The translations under genes were made by a program, and so were the position numbers. A DNA stretch of 64,000 nucleotides, taken from NCBI GenBank assembly GCA_007115705.1, contig QXEO01000143.1, forward strand, positions 6,121,434 through 6,185,433, given 5' to 3'. Each line of letters begins with the position of its first letter. Position 1 is the first letter of the stretch. Positions 54,741 to 64,000 of this stretch are shown here, one piece after another. Source of the stretch: Dactylis glomerata. Its lineage: Eukaryota; Streptophyta; Magnoliopsida; Poales; Poaceae. Below the pieces are notes generated by a model, which was given only the letters and a program-made list of their open reading frames with translations, made no database searches and was not told the origin of the DNA.

Positions 54741-55185
54741 CCCCTCCCCTTGTTCCACCTCAAGCTGCTTGTCCCAAGCTAGAAGAAGACCCTATTTGGA
54801 GCCACAAAATTCACAAGATCTCCTCCCTCAACCCACCAAAGCTCTTGATCTTTGGAGAATCAAAGGAGAAGGCCTTGATCTACATCCTCACCGAAGCGAT
54901 TTCCTTTCCCCTCTCATTTGCTTGAGGGCCCTTGTGTCTTGGGTTTCCTTGAATCCCTAGACCTTGATTTGTGTGATTGATATCTTGATACTTGTTGTTT
55001 GACAGCATTGTGTTGCCCTTGGGAGCCTCCAATTCAGTTGTGGATGCATGCCCCAAGATTGTAAAGGCCAGTTCCACTTTGAGGAATCCCTTAGTGGAAA
55101 GTGAGCTAGGCCTTTGTGGCGAAAGCTTGCACCGGAGATTAGGGTGAACCTTTGTGGCATTGGTTAGGCCTTTGTGGCAACCACA

Positions 55186-58100
55186 TGTAACATCCCGTGT
55201 TTGTAATTAAGATCATTTGCATCATTAAGCATCATGTAAAACTGACTAAGAAAATTTGCATTTAAAAATTAGAGTGGAAACTCTAATTATGCCTATTCTT
55301 CCTCTATTTTGAAATGTGTTCAAAATGTTCAAAACACAAAACCAAAAACATGTGGACCTTCTAATATAAGTTTTGAAGGCCCTTGTATATATTTATTTCT
55401 TTCTGATAAAGTTTGAATCAACAAATGTTTGCAAACAACAACAAAATGTTTAAAACTAGAAAACAGAAAATAGAAAAGAGTGTATAGAAAAAAATCCATC
55501 TCTTTCCCTCCTGGCCGAGTCCGGCCCAAGTCCTTTCCTCCTCTCCCTCTTATCTGTCGCGCGGCGTAGCAGCTGGCAGCCCAACAAGAGCCCAGCCCAC
55601 CTGGCCTCCCCTGTCTTCTTCCTCAGGCAGGCAGGCAGCCCTGGAAGCGCGCGCGCCGTCGATCCTCGCTAAGGAGATGAACGCCGCCGCCGTTCCTTGG
55701 CTGAGCAGATGAGGACGCCTCGAAGACTCCCTCTCCCTCATCCTCTCCCTCTCTCCCGGTCGTCCTCTTCCTTCCCCGTCTTTTCCCCATGCACGACCTC
55801 GCAGACACCGAGCGTGTCCGCCATGGCCGTCGCCTTCCGCCGCCATTAGGCGCCGCCCCGTGCTCCTCCGACGTGCCCCGAAGCTCTGCCTTGCCTCCCT
55901 CCACTTCCTCGCAGAAGGAATCAATCGGGGGCAGCCAAAATCAACCGCCCCGACGCCGTTCTTCCCGCAGGTCCCGAGGTCCACCGCCGCCGATTCGCCG
56001 CGCTCCGGCGACCTCCGACCCTGCCGGCCCCGCAGGCCTCCTCAGGGTGAGCCTCCTCCCCGTTTTCCCCTGCTCCCCGTCCTCTCCCGGCCGCCGACGA
56101 GCGCCTCCGGCCGGCGAGCCGAGCCGGCTGTGCGGGTGTGGCCTGGTCAACGGCCAGGTCTGGCCAGCCCTGTGTGGCCAACGTGGCCTGGACCCTGCCT
56201 GGCCAACGTGGCACTCGGGCCCATTGGTCAGCCACTTGGCTAGACTAGCCCCTGGTACAAAATGTTTCGATGTATTTCCTGTAATTTCAGAAAGTGTATA
56301 AATGTTGCAAAATGCATATTTAATTATCCATTTATCAGAAAAATGTGTATAATATACCAAAATGTTCAGCAAAATGAAAGCTATCTACTTATGCTATCAT
56401 CATGCATGCTTACAACAATTGAAATGATGCCATTGGTGAAACCCTAATAAACCCCTTATGTTTAATTATGGAATTAATACAAAAGCTAATTATAGTGCAT
56501 TTGAACTCTATTTAATTTGATAACCATGTTGTAGGGTTCAATTCAAACATATTAATCTTGTCATATCATCATATTGTTTGTGCATCGATGCCATGTATTG
56601 AATGCTATTCTTTTTCCGTTGTGTTTCTGCTTCTCCCCGGTAGGATCCGGAGTTGATGTGAGCAACGAGTCCGATGTGAAGATCAACAACACCGGAGGAT
56701 CAATACTTGTCCATCTATGAACAAGTCAAGAAGGAAAACCCTGGATGTCTATTTTATTTTGGTTATCAACAACAAGGCAAGCAGCCCCCCCTCTGAACCT
56801 ATGTTTCAAAGTATCTCAAAACTTACTATTTTGCACTACCCGGTTCAACTGTCTTTTATCGATAGGTAGAGTTAACCTATCTAATGCATGTTCCATTCTT
56901 GTCGCCTAAATACCCTGATCCACTGCTCCTAGCATGACTAGGTTTTGCTTGTGTGCGTCGCTAGAGCTTTATATCTGAAATGCTTAGCCATGCTTAGTTG
57001 TTTACTCTGGTACATATGGTTAATGAATCGGAGCTGCAAATGAACCTAGTATGATATGTTAACATGGGTTGATCGGTGAAGGTGGTGAATAAACATGCTA
57101 AAGGCTTGGATGAGCCGCCACATGGGATGTGGTTATTTGACTCATTCTTGCCGCCCCTAGGACCCGAGTTCTCGCCTCTTGAACCAAGACTGACCGTACA
57201 GCCACACGGGGGTTTATGGGAGCCCCCTCGACCCCAAGTTGCCAAGTCTGCTCCATGAGTCACCTTATTTGGGTGTTTAAACTTTGCTTTAAACGTGGCC
57301 GGGGTTGCTTGAGGCGCGGCCTCTGATAAACCAACCTCGACTCACAATTAGGGGGACCGACTTCGGGACTGGACCCGTTATGGCGGAGCTTCCCTCTTTT
57401 AGTGAACTCATGGATTAGACGAAGTAATGGAAAGGCCTTGGTCGACCACCCTCTGCCGGCACACCAAGTGAAGTGTGTAACGTACGGCGCTAAGAGTCAG
57501 TCGGCACGTGTGGGTAAAGTTGTGCACCCCTGGAGGGTTAAATCTTTTCGAAAAGCCGTGTCCACGGTTATGGACGACTTGGGAATGGATTCTGAGATCA
57601 TAGAGAACTTTAACATGATCGTAAAACTTGAAAAACAAGGTGTGAATAGGATTGCTTTCCTCTGGGGTTTCGAGGATGTAATCCTAGTGGATAGGTTCAG
57701 CTGATATTGATTTGGTGGATGTCCCAGTGATCAAAGTTATCGCTTTCCTACCCTTTTTAAATATTCTGAGTAGTCGAGCTTCTACTCTACTTGTTTTATG
57801 CAATTAAAGATTGCTTTTCGCAAAATAACTCCACAGAAAGCCTTTCTTAACCAAGCTTAGCTAATAGGATACGTAAGTCTTGCTGAGTACCTTATGTACT
57901 CACCCCTGCTTTGTTGACATTTTTGCTGCAGAGTAAGTTCCACAACAAAGATGAGTTCCGTATGAAGATCGACACCGATGAGTAGCTTGGGGTTCCCAGA
58001 CAGCAGCTTGGGGCTGCGGAATGGGTTGTCGCTATTATACTTCTGGCCTCTTAGGCCATGTTTTCCCTGCTATGTCTAATAGCATAACCTTCCTTCCGTT

Positions 58101-58469
58101 GTCTGATGTAATGTTGGTCAGTGACCTCTGTTTGTATCCTTTGGATCTTTGCTCAGGTAAGAGCTTTACAATATTACCTTTGAGTCGTAGAGTCACTGTT
58201 GTGTACCAACTTTGGTTACCCATCTCGTGCATGATGCGTGTATGGATATAAAGTGCACGAGAGGGGTTTAAGATTCTCGAGCTCTCTGTTATGCAGTCTT
58301 GGTTATGATTAGTTTCACGGCGCTTCGAGATGTGTAGAGCCGATGTTTAATTCCGGCCTGCCTGCCGATGGTGTTCCGGCCTGGGACTGGTAACCCCAGT
58401 ATCACTCGTTGCTAGCGTGACTAATACACATAACATCTCTGTATAGCTTAGATCCCGGGGGTCCCCACA
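55186..58469. mobile_element. solo LTR, 3,284 bp, nested in the copia LTR
   Basis: The sequence starts TGTAACATCCCG and ends GGTCCCCACA (TG...CA). CCACA is duplicated at 55181-55185 and 58470-58474. No internal region, primer site or second LTR is present, so this is a solo LTR left by recombination. Removing it restores a continuous copia LTR. It includes a GC-rich stretch (55540-56240) and a 100-codon frame at 57402-57704 with no known domain. The family was not identified. Confidence 0.85.
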
Positions 58470-58792
58470 CCACACCTCTCCAATATAGACGTACTTCCCC
58501 TAAAAAGGAAGGAACTATAGGAATTACATCCGTGTCTCCGTGTGCTTCACTCTCGGTTACCTCTATCCTTTATTGCCTTTATATATCGTATCGTGCTTAG
58601 CTTGCTAGTTGTCATATAGGTAAATTCACCCTAGTTGCATATCTAGAGAATTTACCTTTTGTGTCAAGCCTAAATTGAAAAAGAATTAAAATTTGAGTAG
58701 CACCTATTCACCCCCCCCTCTAGGTGCCCTTACGATCTGTTCAATTGGTATCAGAGCCTCGGCTCTTTATTCGGGCTTAACCGCCTAAGAGT

Positions 58793-59232
58793 ATGGGCAC
58801 CCAAGCTAGTGAGGGCTCGGGTCAAGTTTCCGTGGATGATTTCAAAACCTTGGAATCATCCATGACATCTCAAATAAGCGAGTTGCGTGAAATGATAGCG
58901 CAACTCATGCAAGCTAAAACTCCTATTGCTCCTCCTCTCTCGGATAAACCCGCTACTCCACAAGTGGAGAATGAGGGGTTGGAAGAAGAGGTTGCCGATA
59001 AAGGCACCGAGGCTAAGTCATCCACTAAGGGTGACGGGAAAGTTGAATTTCCTCATTGGTATTCACCGGACCCGATGGTTCCTCATCCTCATATTAACAA
59101 TAGAGGTGACCCACCTAAGCTAGATGCATTAAACTATGGTCAATGGCAATATCAAATGATCTCTCATATGCGCAGTTCTTGCACCGAGCTTTGGAGAATT
59201 GTTGAAGAAGGATTCAAGCCCATGGATCCCAA
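58793..59232 (+). pseudogene. gag: copia gag, N-terminal part, interrupted by two LTR insertions
   Basis: The frame starts MGTQASEGSGQVSVDDFK and has a coiled-coil-like stretch (ISELREMIAQLMQ), a Pro/Glu linker, and the copia gag signature PPKLDALNYGQWQYQMISHM...ELWRIVEEGFKPMDPN. It is cut after DPN by the solo LTR at 59233-60770. Downstream of that (60776-60806) the gag resumes in frame with NLTRREVVDS and is cut again at 60807 by a second LTR element. Together these show the original gag was intact before the insertions. Confidence 0.85.
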
Positions 59233-60770
59233 TGATACGTCTCAAACGTATCTATAATTTTTGATGCTCCATGCTTGTTTTTACACCATTTGCCTACTGT
59301 ATCGTTACACTTAGTGGCACTTTTATGCATTTTCCGGAACTAACCTATTAACGAGTTGCCATAGTGCCAGTTCCCTGTTTTCTGCTGTTTTTGTGTTTCA
59401 GAAGTGATACACAGGAAATATTCTCGGAATTGGACGAAACAAAAGCCAGAAGTCTTATTTTACCCGGAAGCTTCCAGAGATCCAAAGAGGAGTAGGAGGT
59501 GGGCCACAGGGGCCCCCCACACACAGGTGGCGCGGCCAGGCCCCTGGCCGCGCCAGCCATGTGTGAGGAGGCCCTGGCCCTCCTCTGACATCGCCCCTTC
59601 GCCTATAAGAAGCCTCGGGACGGAAAACCCTAGGGGAGTCGGCAATTTTCCAGAAGCAGTTCCGCAGCTCCGCCGCCACCGCCGACGAATTTCGGGGGAC
59701 AGAAGTCTCTGTTCCGGCACCCTGCCGGGACGGGGAAGTGCCCCCGGAGCCATCTCCATCGATCTCCATCGCCGTCTCCGCCGTCTCCATCGACCTCACC
59801 GCCATCTCCATCAACCTTGCTGTCTCCTATGATGAGGAGGGAGTAGTTCATCCCCGGGGCTGAGGGCTCTACCGGTAGCTATGTGGTTCATCTCTCTCTC
59901 CCATGATGTGATCTTTATGTGATCGTGAGCTTTGTATCATGTTGAACAAGTACATGTTATTATTCAGATATTTTGTGTACTCTAGCAATGTTATTAAAGT
60001 AATCTATTCCTCCTGCTATGGTGTAACGGTGACAGTGCGTGCATCATGGTGGTACTTGGTTTAGGCTATGATTGTGATCTCTTGTGGATTATGAGAATAA
60101 TTATTGCTATGATAGTTTGAGTGATCTATTCCTCCATTCATGGTGTAATGTTGACAGTGTGTGCACCGTGTTAGTACTTGGTTTAAGTTGCAATGATTTC
60201 TATCTTGAGTTGTGATCTGACTTGGGTATCGCTATGAGTGGTGTTTGTCAAGTACTTGATGAACTTTAAGGGGTGCTTCTGTAGCCACTACGCAATGATT
60301 AGTGTTATTCAATAGGAGAGTAATTCAGAGTGCCTTAGCAAAGAGAAGTTATTTGTTCAGTCATGTTATATTGTTGGGAGTGTGTCCACTAGTGAAAGTA
60401 TGATCCCTAGGCCTTGTTTCCAAGCTTTGCACACCGTTTACTTGCTATTTTGTTACTTGTTTGCTTGCAGCGATATTTATTTCACATCACGTTTGCTACT
60501 TATAATCATCTATACCACTTGTATTTCACTATCTCTTCGCCGAACTAGTGCACCTATACATCTGACAAGTGTATTGGGTGTGTTGGGGACACAAGAGACT
60601 TTCTGTATCGTAATTGCAGGGTTGCTTGAGAGGGATAGCTTTGACCTCTAACCTCCCTGAGTTCGATAAACCTTGGGTGATCCACTTAAGGGAAACTTGC
60701 TGCTGTTCTACAAACCTCTGCACTTGGAGGCCCAACAAGTGTCTACAAGAATAGAAGTGCGTAGACATCA
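59233..60770 (+). mobile_element. solo LTR, Athila/Sabrina-like, 1,538 bp
   Basis: It starts TGATACGTCTCAAACGTATC and ends GTAGACATCA. CCCAA is duplicated at 59228-59232 and 60771-60775. A TATAA box lies at 59604. No internal region is present. The start and the 'ttcgataaaccttgggt...gggaaacttgctgctg' part resemble the LTR at 60807-62433. Confidence 0.85.
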
Positions 60771-60806
60771 CCCAATAACTTGACAAGAAGAGAGGTGGTT
60801 GATAGC

Positions 60807-62433
60807 TGATACGTCCCAAACGTATCTATAATTTTTGATGCTCCATGCTTGTTTACACACCATTTGCTTTGTGTTTTGTTACACTTCGTGGCATTTTTAT
60901 GCATTTTCCGGAACTAACCTATTAACGAGATGCCACAGTGCCAGTTCCCTGTTTTCTGTTGTTTTTGTGTTTTAGAAAAGCTACACATGAAATATTCTCG
61001 GAATTGGATGAAACAAAAGCCAAACCTTCTATTTTTCCCGAAGCATCACGAAGTCCGAAGATGAGACGGAGGGGAGCCAAGGGCTTGGCTCACCCTAGGG
61101 TGGCACGGCCTACCCTTGGCCCGCGCCACCAGGGGTGAGGCCACTTGGCCCACCTCCTGACGCTGCCCTTTCGCCTATATATTCCCCTCGACGGGAAAAA
61201 CCTAAGGGACGGATCTCTTTTCCACGAAACATACTGCAAGCCGCCGCCGTTGTTGTCGCGAGATCGGGAGGATCCAGGAGCTCTACTCGGCACCCTGCCG
61301 GAGGCCTTCTACACCACCATGGTAGCCTCCGAAGTGATGTGTGAGTAGTCTAACTTGGACTACAGGTCCATAGCAGTAGCTAGATGGTTGTCTCCTCCGC
61401 CATGTGCTTCATGTTTAGATCTTGTGAGCTGCCCTACATGATCAAGATCATCTTTATGTAATTCTACATGTTGTGTTTGTTGGGATCCGATGAGTATTGG
61501 TACTATGTTAAGTTGATGTGCTGAATTATATATCTTATGTTATCTCTATGTTGTTTATGATCTTGCATGCTCTCCATTGCTAGTAGATATCTTGACCGAG
61601 TAGAAGCTAGTGACTCCAAGAGGGAGTATTTATGCTCAATAGTTGGGTTCATGCCTCTAGTAATCTGGGGGAGTGACAGAAACCTCTAAGGTTGTAGATG
61701 TGCTGTTGCCACTAGGGAGAAAACAACATTCTTGTGTCCAAGGACATTTGCTTTGTTTACATTACACACTTTGCTTAATGCAATTATCTGTTGTTCACAA
61801 CTTAATACTCAAGGAGCACTCAGATGACTCTCCGCTAGTGGATTTTTAGTCATAGATGCAGTTGGATGGCGGTCTATGTATTTTGTCATAATGCCTACAG
61901 CGAATCTCATAGTGATCCTCATGACATATGTACGTTATCTTTACTCTATCAATTGCCCAACTGTAATTTGTTTACCCAGCATGTTGTTATTTATCTTATG
62001 GAGAGACACCACTAGTGAACTGTGGACCCCGGTACAATTTCCTTTATATTGCTATTACCGTTTTACTTTTACTCGCTCTATTTACATTCTTGCATACTAT
62101 TACCTTTTACCACTCGATATGCTCAATCCTTTGTTTACAGCAAACCGGTAAGATTGACAACCTCATCGTAAGTTGGGAGCAAAGTTCTTGGTTGTGTTGT
62201 GTGCAGGTTCCACGTTGCTGCTAGGTGAAGAAGCTCCTACGTCAACTACGCACTAGCATTTTTTGGCGCCGCTGTCCGGAGTGTCGCGAAGCTAGCAAGC
62301 ATCACCTTCTGAAGTTTGGCTTTCTCCTACTGGTTCGATAAACCTTGGTTTCACAACTGAGGGAAACTTGCTGCTGTGCTCCTCATACCTTCCTCTTGGG
62401 GTTCCCAATGGGTGCCTTAACACCGCACCATCA
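60807..62433 (+). repeat. 5' LTR of the Athila/Sabrina-like element
   Basis: 1,627 bp, with a TATATAT box at 61176-61182. Compared with the solo LTR just upstream it shares roughly the first 250 bp and the 'cgataaaccttgg' region near the end; the middle is diverged. It also contains a second PBS-like motif at 62264-62280. Confidence 0.8.
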
Positions 62434-62443
62434 AGCATTTTTC

Positions 62444-62461
62444 TGGCGCCGTTGCCGGGGA
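62444..62461 (+). other. primer binding site
   Basis: TGGCGCCGTTGCCGGGGA lies ten bases after the LTR end, the primer site commonly seen in Athila-type grass elements. Confidence 0.8.
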
Positions 62462-62612
62462 GAAAGAAGATTTCTGCAAGGGGAGTCTCTCACGCTCAAC
62501 CTTTTACTTTGTTATTGTTTTGCTTTATTTTATTTTTGCTTGCATCGTTTTATCAAAAATACAAAAAAATTAGCTTCCTTTATAGTTGTTACTTTATTAC
62601 TCTTAGTTCATT

Positions 62613-63206
62613 ATGTTGTTCCCTAAGTATGCTTTGGAGGACCTCTCAGTAGGTAGTGGTTCTATAATTAGGAAAGGCAACATCGAGGAGTTCTTTAATC
62701 ATGTTAGTATGCATAAAGTTGTTGAGGATAGATCTTTAGCTGAGCTCGCTCCTAGTTATGAAGTTGCTGCTGCTTATTTAGTTCACATGTTGGAGGCTAG
62801 GATTGTTAACCTTAATCCTTTTATGCAACAAATGTTTCTTAAGCTTCATGATATCGAAGACTCCGAAAAGAAAGACTGTATTTTGGAGACTTTGCGTACA
62901 GAATTTAGAGATACTGTTATTGAAGCTAGGAAAGTTTTTGAGCGTTTTAATATGCTTGGCTCATGTGTAGAGGTTGTTGGTACAACCAAATAAGAAATCA
63001 AATTACCAATACCTAGCAAACTCTTAGGATTGTATGAAGCTTTGGAAAATAATTTTGATTGGATTTGTCTTGAAAATCTTTTTAATGAAATGAGTGAACC
63101 AAAGAGTGTTCACAAGGGGTCTTCAAAAACTCATTTGGATATAATTCAATTCATTGTTGAAAAGACTTCTGCAATTGATCTTAATGCCTCATTTGATATT
63201 AGTTGA
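62613..63206 (+). pseudogene. gag-like ORF of the Athila/Sabrina-like element, with in-frame stop
   Basis: The frame starts MLFPKYALEDLSVGSGS and is helical and charged, without a recognisable catalytic domain. It is stopped by TAA at 62991-62993; the same frame then continues EIKLPIPSKLLGLYEAL... to TGA at 63204. The downstream sequence 'gcgcctagctcaaaggcgttaaagaaaagc' is a motif I associate with non-autonomous Triticeae elements of this type. Confidence 0.6.
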
Positions 63207-64000
63207 TTTCCACTTTCTGCGCCTAGCTCAAAGGCGTTAAAGAAAAGCACTCTTGGGAGATAATCTATTCTTTTCTTTTCAGTACTTTTTCTTTTATTTG
63301 AGTCTTGGAAGTTATTACTACTGTAATAACCTCTCCTTATCCTTTTTATTTCGTTGTTGTGCCAAGGAGAACCTCTAATTTTAGGGAGGTAAGATTTGGG
63401 GAAGTTGCTGTCCTGAAACAGATTTCTGCGCTGCACCGTAAAAATTCATGAAAATTCTCAGAATATCTTTTTGACCTGATATTTCTTGTGCATATGCCCC
63501 AGGTTATATCCAAACTTTCATTAGTTTTGCATTTTTCGATTTGAGCAACACAAGGTCATCGAAAAAATCGACCTTTGTCAGCTGTTCTGTTTTGACAGAT
63601 TTCTGACACTATTTGTGTTTGCCTCTCGATCGCTTTCTTTTTGAGTTCTTTTGATCACGGAACTTTTGAGGAAGTTGCTAAAGTAGTATATGCTTTATAT
63701 GTGGTGTTTTTGAGTTGAAACCTGAACCAAAAAGGGTTGATTTACTATTATGCTTATACTAACATTGCTAATAGAATTGTGTGAAGTTTTGTATGAAGGA
63801 AGTTTTCAAGTGTAGGGATTGGAGAGTGATGAGATGAGATGAAGTATGGACAAAAGCTCAATCTTGGGGATACCCATGTCACCCCAAGAAATATCCAAGA
63901 GGTACAAGCGTCAAAGCTTGGGGATGCCTCCGAGGCACCCCTTCTTCATCAGCAAAAATCATGTCACCTTTCAACACACTATATTTTTATTGCTTCATGC
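63207..64000 (+). other. non-coding interior of the Athila/Sabrina-like element
   Basis: No further gene is visible up to the window end. Sequence such as 'cttggggatacccatgtcaccccaag' near 63867 looks like retroelement interior. The rest of the element lies outside the window. Confidence 0.5.

Larger units (their letters stand above)
54207..60806 (+). mobile_element. Ty1/copia retrotransposon, 5' part, with nested insertions
   Basis: The 5' LTR is 54207-58743, split by a solo LTR at 55186-58469 and about 1.25 kb without it. It is followed by a copia-type primer binding site (TGGTATCAGAGC, 58746-58757) and the start of gag. The gag is interrupted by insertions at 59233 and 60807, and the remainder of the element lies beyond the window. 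The left LTR boundary is chosen at the TGTTGAAGTGG start and is approximate. A TATAAATA box lies at 54733-54740. Confidence 0.78.
60807..64000 (+). mobile_element. Athila/Sabrina-like LTR element, 5' part (continues past the window)
   Basis: The 5' LTR (60807-62433) starts TGATACGTCCCAAACGTATC and ends ACCATCA. The primer binding site TGGCGCCGTTGCCGGGGA lies at 62444-62461. A short broken gag-like ORF and non-coding sequence follow to the window end. The left flank (60802-60806) is ATAGC; the right flank is outside the window. Lack of RT within 1.5 kb does not decide whether it is autonomous. Confidence 0.8.

Noticed and set aside
55789..56301. 170-codon GC-rich plus-strand frame
   Set aside because: Pro/Ser/Arg-rich translation typical of GC-rich LTR sequence, with overlapping frames open on both strands.
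57402..57704. 100-codon frame in the solo LTR taken as a host gene
   Set aside because: It lies fully inside an LTR bounded by CCACA duplications; no domain is recognisable.
1..64000. CRISPR arrays, tRNA or rRNA genes
   Set aside because: The tandem arrays are contiguous repeats without unique spacers, and no cloverleaf or rRNA-like sequence was recognised.

Overview
The window looks like repeat-dense nuclear DNA from a large grass genome, most likely Triticeae (wheat, barley or Aegilops type). The evidence is CACTA elements with GCCGACGGC-rich ends, Stowaway MITEs with CTCCCTC/GAGGGAG ends, nested Ty3/gypsy and Ty1/copia LTR elements, many truncated LINEs, and a single small host gene. There are no bacterial-type operons and no rRNA or tRNA genes that I can recognise.

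Layout. 1-3687: old retroposon debris and the right-hand part of a CACTA transposon carrying three ~670 bp tandem repeats. 3688-19660: a partly duplicated non-genic region. A block 'S' occurs four times. A block 'X' occurs twice in opposite orientation, each copy with a Helitron at the same site. A block 'T', holding a broken unidentified gene, occurs twice. This region was further hit by a 5'-truncated LINE (19 bp target duplication), a complete 2.8 kb CACTA element (TAG duplication), and a MULE-type element that itself carries a Harbinger-type insertion. 20529-23712: a MULE-like element with an internally deleted FAR1-like gene. 24499-24780: the one convincing intact host gene, a 93-residue CLE-peptide precursor. 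24877-29801: MITEs and short retroposons.

29807-44758 is a complete 14.95 kb Ty3/gypsy element of Tat (RIRE2-like) type. It has GTGAT target duplications and two ~900 bp LTRs that differ at about 1% of sites, so it is young. Gag, protease, RT, RNase H and integrase lie in one reading frame broken by two TAG codons. Downstream, on the opposite strand, is a second gene with its own TATA box. Its seven exons (all GT-AG) join into 1,171 codons with a single TAG; its first exon encodes the 'putative gypsy-type transposon' domain.

44764-54206 holds a zf-GRF gene fragment, a 3.5 kb degenerate LINE, a palindromic hAT-type MITE, a 1.83 kb minus-strand retroposon with a 15 bp target duplication and no RT, and another LINE fragment. 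54207-64000 is a nested stack. A Ty1/copia element has a 3.28 kb solo LTR inside its 5' LTR. Its gag was then hit twice, 38 bp apart, by Athila/Sabrina-like LTR elements: one is now a solo LTR, and the other runs off the window.

Family names come from recognisable motifs and termini read by eye, with no database search. Boundaries supported by target-site duplications are firm; others are approximate.
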